NCBI GenBank assembly: GCA_963697965.1
Contig: OY969108.1
Span: 1,364,001 to 1,428,000 of the forward strand
Length of the DNA stretch: 64,000 nt
Origin: JAPLJC01 sp963697965
GTDB lineage: Bacteria; Desulfobacterota; Desulfobaccia; Desulfobaccales; 0-14-0-80-60-11
Direction of reading: 5' to 3'
Each line of letters begins with the position of its first letter. Positions within the stretch are counted from its first letter, which is position 1. This document shows, piece by piece, positions 57,008-64,000 of the stretch. The notes beneath the pieces are model-generated. The model did not search any database. It was not told where the DNA came from and was given only the letters and a program-made list of their open reading frames with translations. Made by a program: the position numbers and the translations under genes.

Positions 57008-60000
57008 CTATTTTATCGCCCTGTTTAATTGACGCGGTTTTATGATCTTCATCCGCTTTAAATCCGACGCCGCCACTACCTGGTTACAGCCAGCAGCTTT
57101 GGCTTTATATAAGGCGTCATCGGCGGCCCGGAGCACATCCTCCACCGTGGCGCCATGGTCCGGAAAGGTAGCCACACCCAGAGAAATGGTGGGACTTCCC
57201 AGGAGGCGCCCTTGGCTCACCACCTGGAGATGCGGTACCACTCGTCTGATTTCCTCTGCCCGTTGGCGGGTAATATCAAGGGATGCCTCCGGCATAATCA
57301 TGACGAATTCATCTCCACCATAGCGGCAGACGATGTCTTCCACCCGCACCTGGGTTTTCAGAAATGTTCCCAGTGCCCGCAACAATTGGTCGCCAGCTTC
57401 ATGGCCATAGGTATCATTGATGGGCTTGAATTGATCCAGATCCATCATAATGACCCCCACGGTGGATTTCTTTCGCCGGATGCGGTAGATTTCCTTCTCC
57501 AGGATCTCTTGCAGGTACCGCCGGTTGAATAAGCCGGTGAGGGGATCATGAATCGCTTGATGGCGCAGGGTTTCCCGAAGTTTGAGGTTGGCCAGCGCCA
57601 TGGAGATGGAATCAGTAAAGGTTACCACTATATCCTTTATCTGATCAGTAAAGGGGTTGTCTCCCTCGTAAGGGGCCTGCAGATGCAATAATCCAAACGC
57701 CCCTTCCTGAGCAATCAAGGGGAGGCAAAAATAACACCCTCCTGGTTTGTCTGGGAGATGGCGGCAGTGCTCACTGTGGACGGAACCTCCTGAGAGATAA
57801 ATCCGACCGCGGCGGATGGCCCAACAATCATTGGGGGCAAATACCTGCTCCCCGGCCAGAGTTTTCCCCCAGGACGTGACCATCTCCAGGAAATTGCCGG
57901 TAGGGACTATCATAAATAAGCCCCCCGACGCAGCCGCAAACAATTGCTGGGCGGAATGGGCAATGATGGCGTAGGCCTCGTCGAAATTGAGGCAGGATTG
58001 CAGGAATTCCGACGTGTTTGTGATGAGGGAGGCTTCCCGGGTCCGCCACTCCGATTCGTTTACCATGATCTGAAGCTGTTCATTAGCTTGTCTGAGCCCA
58101 TTCTCCGCTTTGATGCGCTCGGTGATGTCCCGATAACTCCAGACCCGGCCCACGATTTCCCAATCCAGGTACTGGGGAATGGAATAGCGTTCGAAGACGC
58201 GACCGTCTTTAAAATGGAGAACATCAAAGCTTTTGGCGGCCGGCTGGGCATAGAGCGCTTTCACCTTCTGCAAGAAACCCTCCGGGTCAAGCAATTGATC
58301 CAAGAAGTAATTTAGGACTTCCTCAGCGTCCCCGGAAGCGGTAATTTCTTCCGGGATACGCCATAACTCTCTAAACTTTCGGTTGGCGCTCACTGTCCGG
58401 CCTTGGCGGTTAACCACCAAGAGGCCGTCGGTGGTGGACTCCAGAGTGGCCTCGGAGAGGGACAGGGATTCCTTCAATTCGGCATCCATCCGCTTGCGCT
58501 CAGTGATGTCCCGGACAAACACAAGCTCCCGGATATGATCGCCTTGGAAAATTTTGGCCGCAGTGCACTCCACTTCGACCAGAGAACCATCTCTTCTCCG
58601 ATAACGAGGACCCGGGGACAGGTGTGGACCTGCTGAACCTTCCCTGGCTAAATCCTCTTGAGACCCCAGGGATTCCGGTGCCTGGACCTTGTCGATCTCT
58701 ATGCCGACGAGTTCTTCCGGTTCGTAGCCTAACCACTGGGTCATAAAGGGATTGGCGTCTAGAATCTTGCCGGTTTCCAGGTCATAGACAAATACCGCCT
58801 CGGGTGCCGCAACGAACATGGCCCGGAAACGGGCCTCAGAAGCCAGAATGCGATTGGTTCCTTCCCGAATGGATAGATTGGAGCCGATAGTGACCAGGGT
58901 CAGCACCACGCCGATAACCGCCGCGGCGATACCCAGAAAGCGATAGAATACCACCAGATTGACCGGAGCCAACAATACTAGGGACCAGCCTGACGTCGCG
59001 AAGGAGTTAATGGCCTGCTGATAAAATAGATAACTTTCCCCGTCAATTTTGACGGTGGTTCTATCCTTCGGGGGTCGGGGAAAAACGGCCTTAAAATCGA
59101 CGGTACCATATTGGGCCTTTAAATCATCTTTATTGGGTTGAATAATTGGCCACAAACTATGGTAGTCCAGGCTGGGACGGCTGCTCAGGAAGATCACCCC
59201 GTCGGGAGAAATGAGAAAGGCAGCACTGATATCTAGCAACTCCTGTTGAAATTTATCCAAGGTCGTCTTGATGGCCACCACCCCCACAATCTTCCCAGCC
59301 GGGTCCCGCACCGGATAGGAAGCAAAAAAACCCCGTTTTTTCGAGACCACCCCAAGGGCGAAATAGTGCCCTGGTTCCCCCGCCATGGCTTGTTTAAAAT
59401 AGGGCCGAAAGGCATAATTATGGCCGACAAAACTGTCCGGGGCGTCTCGATTGGAAGAGGCGATGGCAGTACCGGTCTGGTCCAGGAGATATGCCGGCGA
59501 GGCCCCGAATCTTGATTGGTATCTGTCCAGCACCGAGTTGGCCTGGGCAAGGGTCTGGGGTGACTTCGACCACAATGCCGGGCTAATCCAGGGGGACCCC
59601 GACATAGCTTTCACCGCGGCATCGGCTCCTTCTAGTTCGAACAGCAAGCGCTGCATAATGAGATTACTATGGTTGGCGGTATCCTGGAGGACCTCCTTGC
59701 GGGCCATATTGCCCAGGCGTTGGGTCAGGACCCAACCGGAGGCCAGGATGACCGCCAGAACCGTAGTCGCGCCATACAGGTACCGAGCCCGGACCCGGTG
59801 GCTTTGTTCATATTCCGCCGACCATGATCTCTGAAAGTAGCCCATGATCATGGCGGCGATCCACAAGGCCAGAAAACCCCGCACCAATTGAATCGGCAAT
59901 CCCATGAGGCTGGTGAACGCTTCGTAGTTCACCAGGGTGGCTGGAAAGAACGGGGCCCGGGGAACAATCATCCCGGTAGCCAGGCCATAAAGCATCAGAC

Positions 60001-60490
60001 CCACACCACCAGCCAGTAGCCAGAATCGCTGTGGGGGATCACCCTGCCTACCTTCCGTGTATAGTGTCCATCCGGCCCACAGGCTACCCACCAGACCCAG
60101 GACATACCGGGTGGTGGCGTTCAAGCCGTTCCAGCCCGAAAGAGCCCCCAGGCATGCAACTAGGGCCAAAATGGCTAAAAGCCAGCGCCCCGGTCCCCAG
60201 CCCCGGCGGCGGATCTGGCTGAGTCGGCCGAATTCCAACAGGAAAAGAAAAGATACGGTCATGACGGCCCAACGACAGGCGCTAAGCCACACCCAATCCG
60301 GCCAGGCAAGGACCATGAAGTCCAACAATTCGCTTAACCCATAGGTGAAGCCAAAGAGGGCCAACCATACCCAAGGAAGCCGCTGGTTGACCTCCTTGGA
60401 AAGAATATAGCAAATTACCCCCAGACCGATAAAAGCCAGGCTGCAGAAGAAAAAAATGCAATCCATTTGTCCCTGGAACCAGTTATTCAT
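57008..60490 (-). CDS. Membrane diguanylate cyclase: 7TM-like, dCache, two PAS, GAF, GGDEF
   Basis: 1160 aa. Residues about 1-245: several membrane helices (MASE-like). About 250-525: periplasmic dCache-type sensor (FRPYFKQAMAGEPGHYFALG; GVFASYPVRDP-like), closed by a helix (LGIAAAVIGVVLTLVTIGSN). About 545-680: PAS (FRAMFVAAPEAVFVYDLETG; FVRDITERKRMD). About 695-815: PAS (TLESTTDGLLVVNRQGRTVS; YRDITERIKAE). About 830-990: GAF with several Cys. About 1000-1140: GGDEF with active site RYGGDEF and, five residues before it, RVED, the product-inhibition I-site. It should make c-di-GMP in response to an extracellular ligand. No EAL domain. Confidence 0.92.
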   Translation of the reverse strand: MNNWFQGQMDCIFFFCSLAFIGLGVICYILSKEVNQRLPWVWLALFGFTYGLSELLDFMVLAWPDWVWLSACRWAVMTVSFLFLLEFGRLSQIRRRGWGPGRWLLAILALVACLGALSGWNGLNATTRYVLGLVGSLWAGWTLYTEGRQGDPPQRFWLLAGGVGLMLYGLATGMIVPRAPFFPATLVNYEAFTSLMGLPIQLVRGFLALWIAAMIMGYFQRSWSAEYEQSHRVRARYLYGATTVLAVILASGWVLTQRLGNMARKEVLQDTANHSNLIMQRLLFELEGADAAVKAMSGSPWISPALWSKSPQTLAQANSVLDRYQSRFGASPAYLLDQTGTAIASSNRDAPDSFVGHNYAFRPYFKQAMAGEPGHYFALGVVSKKRGFFASYPVRDPAGKIVGVVAIKTTLDKFQQELLDISAAFLISPDGVIFLSSRPSLDYHSLWPIIQPNKDDLKAQYGTVDFKAVFPRPPKDRTTVKIDGESYLFYQQAINSFATSGWSLVLLAPVNLVVFYRFLGIAAAVIGVVLTLVTIGSNLSIREGTNRILASEARFRAMFVAAPEAVFVYDLETGKILDANPFMTQWLGYEPEELVGIEIDKVQAPESLGSQEDLAREGSAGPHLSPGPRYRRRDGSLVEVECTAAKIFQGDHIRELVFVRDITERKRMDAELKESLSLSEATLESTTDGLLVVNRQGRTVSANRKFRELWRIPEEITASGDAEEVLNYFLDQLLDPEGFLQKVKALYAQPAAKSFDVLHFKDGRVFERYSIPQYLDWEIVGRVWSYRDITERIKAENGLRQANEQLQIMVNESEWRTREASLITNTSEFLQSCLNFDEAYAIIAHSAQQLFAAASGGLFMIVPTGNFLEMVTSWGKTLAGEQVFAPNDCWAIRRGRIYLSGGSVHSEHCRHLPDKPGGCYFCLPLIAQEGAFGLLHLQAPYEGDNPFTDQIKDIVVTFTDSISMALANLKLRETLRHQAIHDPLTGLFNRRYLQEILEKEIYRIRRKKSTVGVIMMDLDQFKPINDTYGHEAGDQLLRALGTFLKTQVRVEDIVCRYGGDEFVMIMPEASLDITRQRAEEIRRVVPHLQVVSQGRLLGSPTISLGVATFPDHGATVEDVLRAADDALYKAKAAGCNQVVAASDLKRMKIIKPRQLNRAIK

Positions 60491-60539
60491 ATGATTTTTT
60501 CTTCCTAAATCTAGTCGAAATATTCTTTACTTCGGCATG

Positions 60540-60660
60540 GAGTTTGCCGATGCTCCTTTGGCTTTGATGATAATATGGGGCATCGGTGGAAAAATGAATC
60601 CGGGTTACCCTGATATTTACCTTCTATAAACATGAATTTGGGACAGGGGAATGCGATACC
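60540..60660 (-). repeat. Repeat R4 upstream of the diguanylate cyclase gene
   Basis: Second copy of R4 (CCCAAATTCATGTTTATAGA; CAAAGCCAAAGGAGCATCGG), ending about 50 bp before the GGDEF gene start, as the first copy ends before the small gene at 47054. Confidence 0.6.
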
Positions 60661-60746
60661 CTATAAAACAAAGATTATGCTGACCTGCCCCCCAAAAACC
60701 GATCCGCAAGTTTTGTTAGAGTAATTGATCGTGGAGATGTGGAGGC

Positions 60747-60863
60747 ATGGAGATTAGCAGGAAGTGGTTTAGGCCGGAGCAGATCATCGGAAATCTTTGG
60801 GAGGGAGAGGTGGCATTCTGTTACGGCAGGATACCTGATCTGCGGATTACTGCTATTTATTGA
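60747..60863 (+). pseudogene. IS3-family OrfA relic
   Basis: 38-aa frame EISRKWFRPEQIIGNLWEGE resembling the beginning of IS3 OrfA proteins (PEQII..LREAE), then unrelated sequence and a stop. Non-functional. Confidence 0.45.
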
Positions 60864-61087
60864 TTCTCCTCTGGACTATAAATTTATTCGGATATAGGTT
60901 TCATATCGATAATTAGACAAAAGAAGCCCTTTTGTCCAGTTTTGGCCGCCCTCCCCGCCCTCTTCCTCGCATTCTGAGCTTGACAGCCGCAGGCCACCAG
61001 CAGTAAGGTTGGACCAAAATCATTTTTGTCCAATTTTCTATGGCTGGTCGCGCGCTCATCCCCAAGACCATAGTACCTCAGGCTCTG

Positions 61088-61430
61088 AGCATCGTCCCCC
61101 CACCTGACCCGGAAGGAGGTTGCCCGCTTGGCGGCCGCCTGTCAGGGGAGAAACCGGAGCCGAGATGAGCTCCTGATTTACACCCTCTTCCAAACCGGGA
61201 TACGCATCTCGGAGGCCTTAAGCCTGACCCCCCGCCCCATCGGCACCAATGAAGGGGAAGCGGCACTCCATATTCTGGGAAAAGGGGGCAAATCTCGTCT
61301 GGTAGGCTGTCCTGACAGCTTGGCCCATCGCCTCAAGAGCTTCGCCCTCGAACGAATACCGGGGCATATAGGCCAAATTCTAGATATGAAATTTATATCA
61401 GAAGATCTTTGGAAGGCACGAAATAGCTGA
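61088..61430 (+). pseudogene. Tyrosine recombinase fragment
   Basis: Frame reading LTRKEVARLAAACQGRNRSR, LLIYTLFQTGIRISEALSLT (first catalytic Arg) and HILGKGGKSRLVGCPDS, then loss of similarity near 61400. The C-terminal H-x-x-R and Tyr boxes are missing. It lacks a start codon and sits next to IS4 copy 2. Confidence 0.7.
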
Positions 61431-61490
61431 TAAATAGCAGATATCTGCTATGGGCGTGTTCACTGCGTTTCCCTATGATTCCAAAAATAT

Positions 61491-62749
61491 CACTGCTGTC
61501 CGGCACGCTAATTGAATGGCAAAGGTTGTCGGATATCTGGTGGTCGAAGACCAAGAATGTCCCGCAGGTCAAGGCGTTCCAGGAGCATGATTTGGGCCAA
61601 AGGGGTGAGTTCCAGAAGTCCCCAGCCGGCCTTGGTTTTGAACTTGACCCACACCAGAAGCAGATAAGCGATCAAGGCGGTCCAGGTTTGGATCAGCACC
61701 GCATTCTTGGAGGTCCCATAAAAGGCCTTAATTTTCAGGTTTTGCTTGATCCACTTGAAAAAGAGTTCCACCTGCCAGCGGCGGCGGTAGAGTTCGGCGC
61801 CCTCAAGGGCAGACAGGTCCAGGCGGTTGGTTAAAAAGACATATTCCTTGCCGGTCTCCGGGTCCCGGTAATGCACCCGGCGCAGTGGCTCAGGATAGCT
61901 GGCCCGGCCCGGAGGTGAGCTCAAGCGGATAACCTGGTCGGCCAAGACCGGGCCGGAGGCCGTCTTTTCCTTGATAACCTCAAAGCAGGAGTTGCTTTTG
62001 AGCCGGGTCACAAACCAAACGGTGTCCTGGTGCAATTGGTAAAGCCAGGCATAATCCAGGTAGGCCCGGTCGAAGATCAACAGATCGCCCGGCTGAAAGC
62101 GCAGGTCTTGCACGGCCTGGAGGTCATGGGTCTTGCCGTCGGTGACCAGGACACACTGGGGCAGCAACCCGGAAAGCACGGTGTGCAGCTTGATGGCCCC
62201 CTTGCGGGCCCGAAACTTGGCCCAGGGAAAGACCGCGGCGCACAGGTCAATGGTGGTGGCATCGATGATCTTGATCTGCGGGGTCTTTCGGGGCTGTGGC
62301 GCTAACTCGGCGGAGAGCCGCTCATACAGCTTATAATAGGTCTTTTCGAAGATGACCGCGGGGCGCTGCTGATTGGCGTCGGCCAGGGTGGAACGCTTCA
62401 CCCCGGAGAGGCCCAGATGATAAAACTTGTGCGCTTGCCGGTTGATGCTGAATACCACGTCCCGAAGGCTTTTGCGGGCGCTCCACTGGCCGAAGAGCAT
62501 GGCCGTCAGATGCGACCAATAAGTGAATTTTCGGGGGTTCGGCCCCTGCCAGGCCTGGCTGTCCACCAGGTGATCGAAAACAGGTCTCGGGATGAGTTGT
62601 AGTAATTGACCCATGAGTGTGTTACAATGTGCCATAGCCCCATAACTCCTTTCAATGTTTAGGTTTTTGCCAAACCTATTATAGCATTGATCGGCTGTTT
62701 TGGGGCTGTTTTACTTGCTATCTCAAGTAATTTCTACCGGACAGCAATG
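61491..62749 (-). mobile_element. IS4-family element, copy 2 (intact)
   Basis: 1259 bp with ends CACTGCTGTCCGGCA (left) and ACCGGACAGCAATG (right), inverted repeats as in copy 1. No clear flanking target duplication is seen, so an end-to-end recombination with another copy is possible. Confidence 0.85.
61508..62635 (-). CDS. IS4-family transposase, intact
   Basis: 375 aa. DDE motifs: IKIIDATTIDLC (first Asp), LLIFDRAYLDYAW (second Asp), and the IS4 signature Y-x2-R-x3-E-x6-K in YRRRWQVELFFKWIK. ATG 62635 is preceded by GAAAGGAGTTATGGGGCT. Could act in trans on the broken copy 1. Matches copy 1 closely apart from that copy's frameshift and insertion. Confidence 0.92.
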   Translation of the reverse strand: MAHCNTLMGQLLQLIPRPVFDHLVDSQAWQGPNPRKFTYWSHLTAMLFGQWSARKSLRDVVFSINRQAHKFYHLGLSGVKRSTLADANQQRPAVIFEKTYYKLYERLSAELAPQPRKTPQIKIIDATTIDLCAAVFPWAKFRARKGAIKLHTVLSGLLPQCVLVTDGKTHDLQAVQDLRFQPGDLLIFDRAYLDYAWLYQLHQDTVWFVTRLKSNSCFEVIKEKTASGPVLADQVIRLSSPPGRASYPEPLRRVHYRDPETGKEYVFLTNRLDLSALEGAELYRRRWQVELFFKWIKQNLKIKAFYGTSKNAVLIQTWTALIAYLLLVWVKFKTKAGWGLLELTPLAQIMLLERLDLRDILGLRPPDIRQPLPFN

Positions 62750-62811
62750 CAACTTAATGATATCCGTACACCGATTTATCCATATGTAAAAAAAATAAGG
62801 AGACCCTTCCC

Positions 62812-63255
62812 ATGGCAACAGAAATTTTGAGGATGACCGCAGAGGTTGTAATTTCCCATGCATCCATGTCTGAATTATCAACCCAGGAATTAGTGAATGA
62901 GATTAAAGAGATCTACAATGTCCTGGCTTCTTTGGAATGCGGTGAAGTAATTTCAGAGACCATGGCACCGGGAAAAGTCCCAGGAGCCGAAGTGGGTAAA
63001 AAACTACCGATTCCGTTAAAGGATATTGTGACGCAGAAGCACGTGGTCTGTCTCGAATGTGGCAAGAAAATGAGAACTTTGAAGGCTCATCTGCGGAAGT
63101 CCCATAAATTAACTCCGAAGGAATATTGTCAGACGTATGGGCTTGACCCCAAAAAATATCCTTTGGTATGCAAAGAGTATTCTTCGCAGCGGAGTAAGAT
63201 GGCGAAAAAACGGGGATTTGGGGTAAAGGGAACTCACCATAAGGCTAAGGCTTAA
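62812..63255 (+). CDS. MucR/Ros-family zinc-finger regulator (copy 2)
   Basis: 147 aa, same layout as the copy at 27772: oligomerisation part (STQELVNEIKEIYNVLASLE) and zinc finger CLECGKKMRTLKAHLRKSH, then TPKEYCQTYGLDPKKYPLV. Differences cluster in the linker and C-terminal tail. Both copies sit beside an IS4 element, so duplication may have involved the IS. Predicted AT-rich DNA-binding repressor. Confidence 0.88.
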   Translation: MATEILRMTAEVVISHASMSELSTQELVNEIKEIYNVLASLECGEVISETMAPGKVPGAEVGKKLPIPLKDIVTQKHVVCLECGKKMRTLKAHLRKSHKLTPKEYCQTYGLDPKKYPLVCKEYSSQRSKMAKKRGFGVKGTHHKAKA

Positions 63256-63365
63256 GTAAACTTTTTGATAATCTGGCTAACCGGGTCAGTTTTTATCCCG
63301 GCAGAGGGATTCAGATTTTGGCCATTAGCCTTAGGGCAACCGCATAAACTCTGAGGAGGAGAGAC

Positions 63366-63743
63366 ATGAAAAAATTGGTGGTGATCTTGGTTGTTGTCCT
63401 CGCCAGTGTTATTATGACCGTGGCCTTTGCCGCCAACCCCAAGCCGGCCTTCAAGGTGGGCGAAGAGGTTTATGCCTGCAATTGTGGGGAGGAGTGTTCC
63501 TGTAACACTATCTCGAAACATGCGGGCAAATGCGTCTGCGGCAAGGATATGGTGAAGGCCAAGGTAATAGCTGTAGAGAAGGGTGAAGTTATGCTGAAAG
63601 CCGAGAGCTGGGGAAAGCCCAGACTTTTTAAGACTGTGGCAAAATTTGTCTGCAACTGCGGTGAGAAATGCGATTGCGACACCATCAGTCAGAAACCCGG
63701 CAAGTGTCCTTGCGGAACGGAAATGAAGGCCTTCAAGAAGTAA
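63366..63743 (+). CDS. Periplasmic Cys-rich protein with two CxCGxxCxC modules
   Basis: 125 aa. Signal peptide (KKLVVILVVVLASVIMTVAF, cut after AFA). Two similar modules: YACNCGEECSCNTIS...GKCVCGKDM (residues about 37-60) and FVCNCGEKCDCDTIS...GKCPCGTEM (about 97-120), joined by KAKVIAVEKGEVMLKAES. Twelve cysteines in a CxCG-x2-CxC-TIS-x(n)-GKCxCG pattern suggest metal binding in the envelope. Ribosome site GAGGAGGAG. I do not know a named function. Confidence 0.7.
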   Translation: MKKLVVILVVVLASVIMTVAFAANPKPAFKVGEEVYACNCGEECSCNTISKHAGKCVCGKDMVKAKVIAVEKGEVMLKAESWGKPRLFKTVAKFVCNCGEKCDCDTISQKPGKCPCGTEMKAFKK

Positions 63744-63817
63744 GAAATTCTCCGGCTGGGGGCAGATAAGCTAATATGCCCATACGGCTCCTTGTCCCAT
63801 TTCTCCTCAAACCTTTC

Positions 63818-63862
63818 ATCGCAGATTGGTTTCTGTATCCTTTTTCCGTTAACCCGCCGCTT
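63818..63862 (+). repeat. Repeat R3
   Basis: CATCGCAGATTGGTTTCTGT, ATCCTTTTTCCGTTAACCCG CCGC. The rest of the window to 64000 shows no gene. Confidence 0.55.
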
Positions 63863-64000
63863 TTCATAGGCCAATCCCAACCTAACTACCCCAGGAATCC
63901 GCAATCCTAATTTCTAATTTAAACGGCATTTTAGGAATGATCTTCTGAAATCGCTATATCTCTAAACATTCTTCAATAATCCCCTGCCTTCCCCTGTCCC

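Overview
The window looks like a chromosome segment of a Gram-negative anaerobe of the Deltaproteobacteria/Desulfobacterota type. This is inferred from GEMM-I cyclic-dinucleotide riboswitches in front of PEP-CTERM sorting-tail proteins, an Mla lipid transport operon without mlaB, LpxL-type lipid A acylation, a FecR/barrel surface locus, MucR-type regulators and abundant IS4, IS1380 and IS1595 material. Taxonomy was not tested by any search.

Layout. (1) 1-5.0 kb: an IS1595-type transposase, an ElyC/YdcF-like membrane protein, and a prophage remnant of short translationally coupled genes ending in a terminase-small-subunit-like protein. (2) 5.0-7.9 kb: a GEMM-I riboswitch, a PEP-CTERM protein, and a FecR-domain surface protein followed by a broken beta-barrel end. 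(3) 8.0-10.7 kb: a small integrated element with a MerR-like regulator, an excisionase-like HTH protein and an XRE-tyrosine recombinase fusion, abutting the 3' end of tRNA-Ala(GGC). (4) 10.8-21.9 kb: a GC-rich housekeeping block with few repeats. It holds two GT4 glycosyltransferases, an LpxL-type acyltransferase, a hotdog thioesterase, mlaEFDC on the minus strand, then pgk-tpiA-secG-tRNA-Leu(GAG). (5) 21.9-35.6 kb: a second integrase at the 3' end of tRNA-Leu opens a mosaic accessory region. It contains an IS4 element split by an IS1380 transposon that carries a PilZ gene, truncated genes, MucR, a CsrA variant, an FAD oxidoreductase with a rhodanese-rubrerythrin fusion, two more PilZ genes and a very AT-rich spacer. 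(6) 35.7-48 kb: glmS and a series of small envelope or unknown genes separated by dispersed repeats and IS1380 end relics, including a second riboswitch/PEP-CTERM pair. (7) 48.8-55 kb: a complete pgaABCD exopolysaccharide operon bracketed by inverted repeats, then a Sel1-repeat protein. (8) 57-60.5 kb: a large dCache-PAS-PAS-GAF-GGDEF diguanylate cyclase. (9) 60.5-64 kb: recombinase and IS3 relics, an intact second IS4 copy, a second MucR and a periplasmic Cys-rich protein.

A common thread is cyclic-di-nucleotide control of the cell surface. The window encodes a diguanylate cyclase with an intact active site and I-site, three GEMM-I aptamers with terminators (two read into PEP-CTERM genes), three PilZ receptors, and pgaABCD, whose PgaC/PgaD synthase is c-di-GMP-controlled in other bacteria. 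The CsrA-like gene could add a layer, since CsrA represses pga in Escherichia coli. That the parts form one circuit is inference.

The least ordinary structure is the relation between mobile DNA and regulation. Fragments of the right end of an IS1380-type element, some carrying a conserved extended -10-like sequence, lie upstream of at least eight otherwise unrelated genes on both strands, always oriented to read into the gene. One PilZ gene is still inside a transposon bounded by inverted repeats and a 5-bp target duplication. All three riboswitches lie directly behind the same short 3' tail of an IS1595-type transposase.
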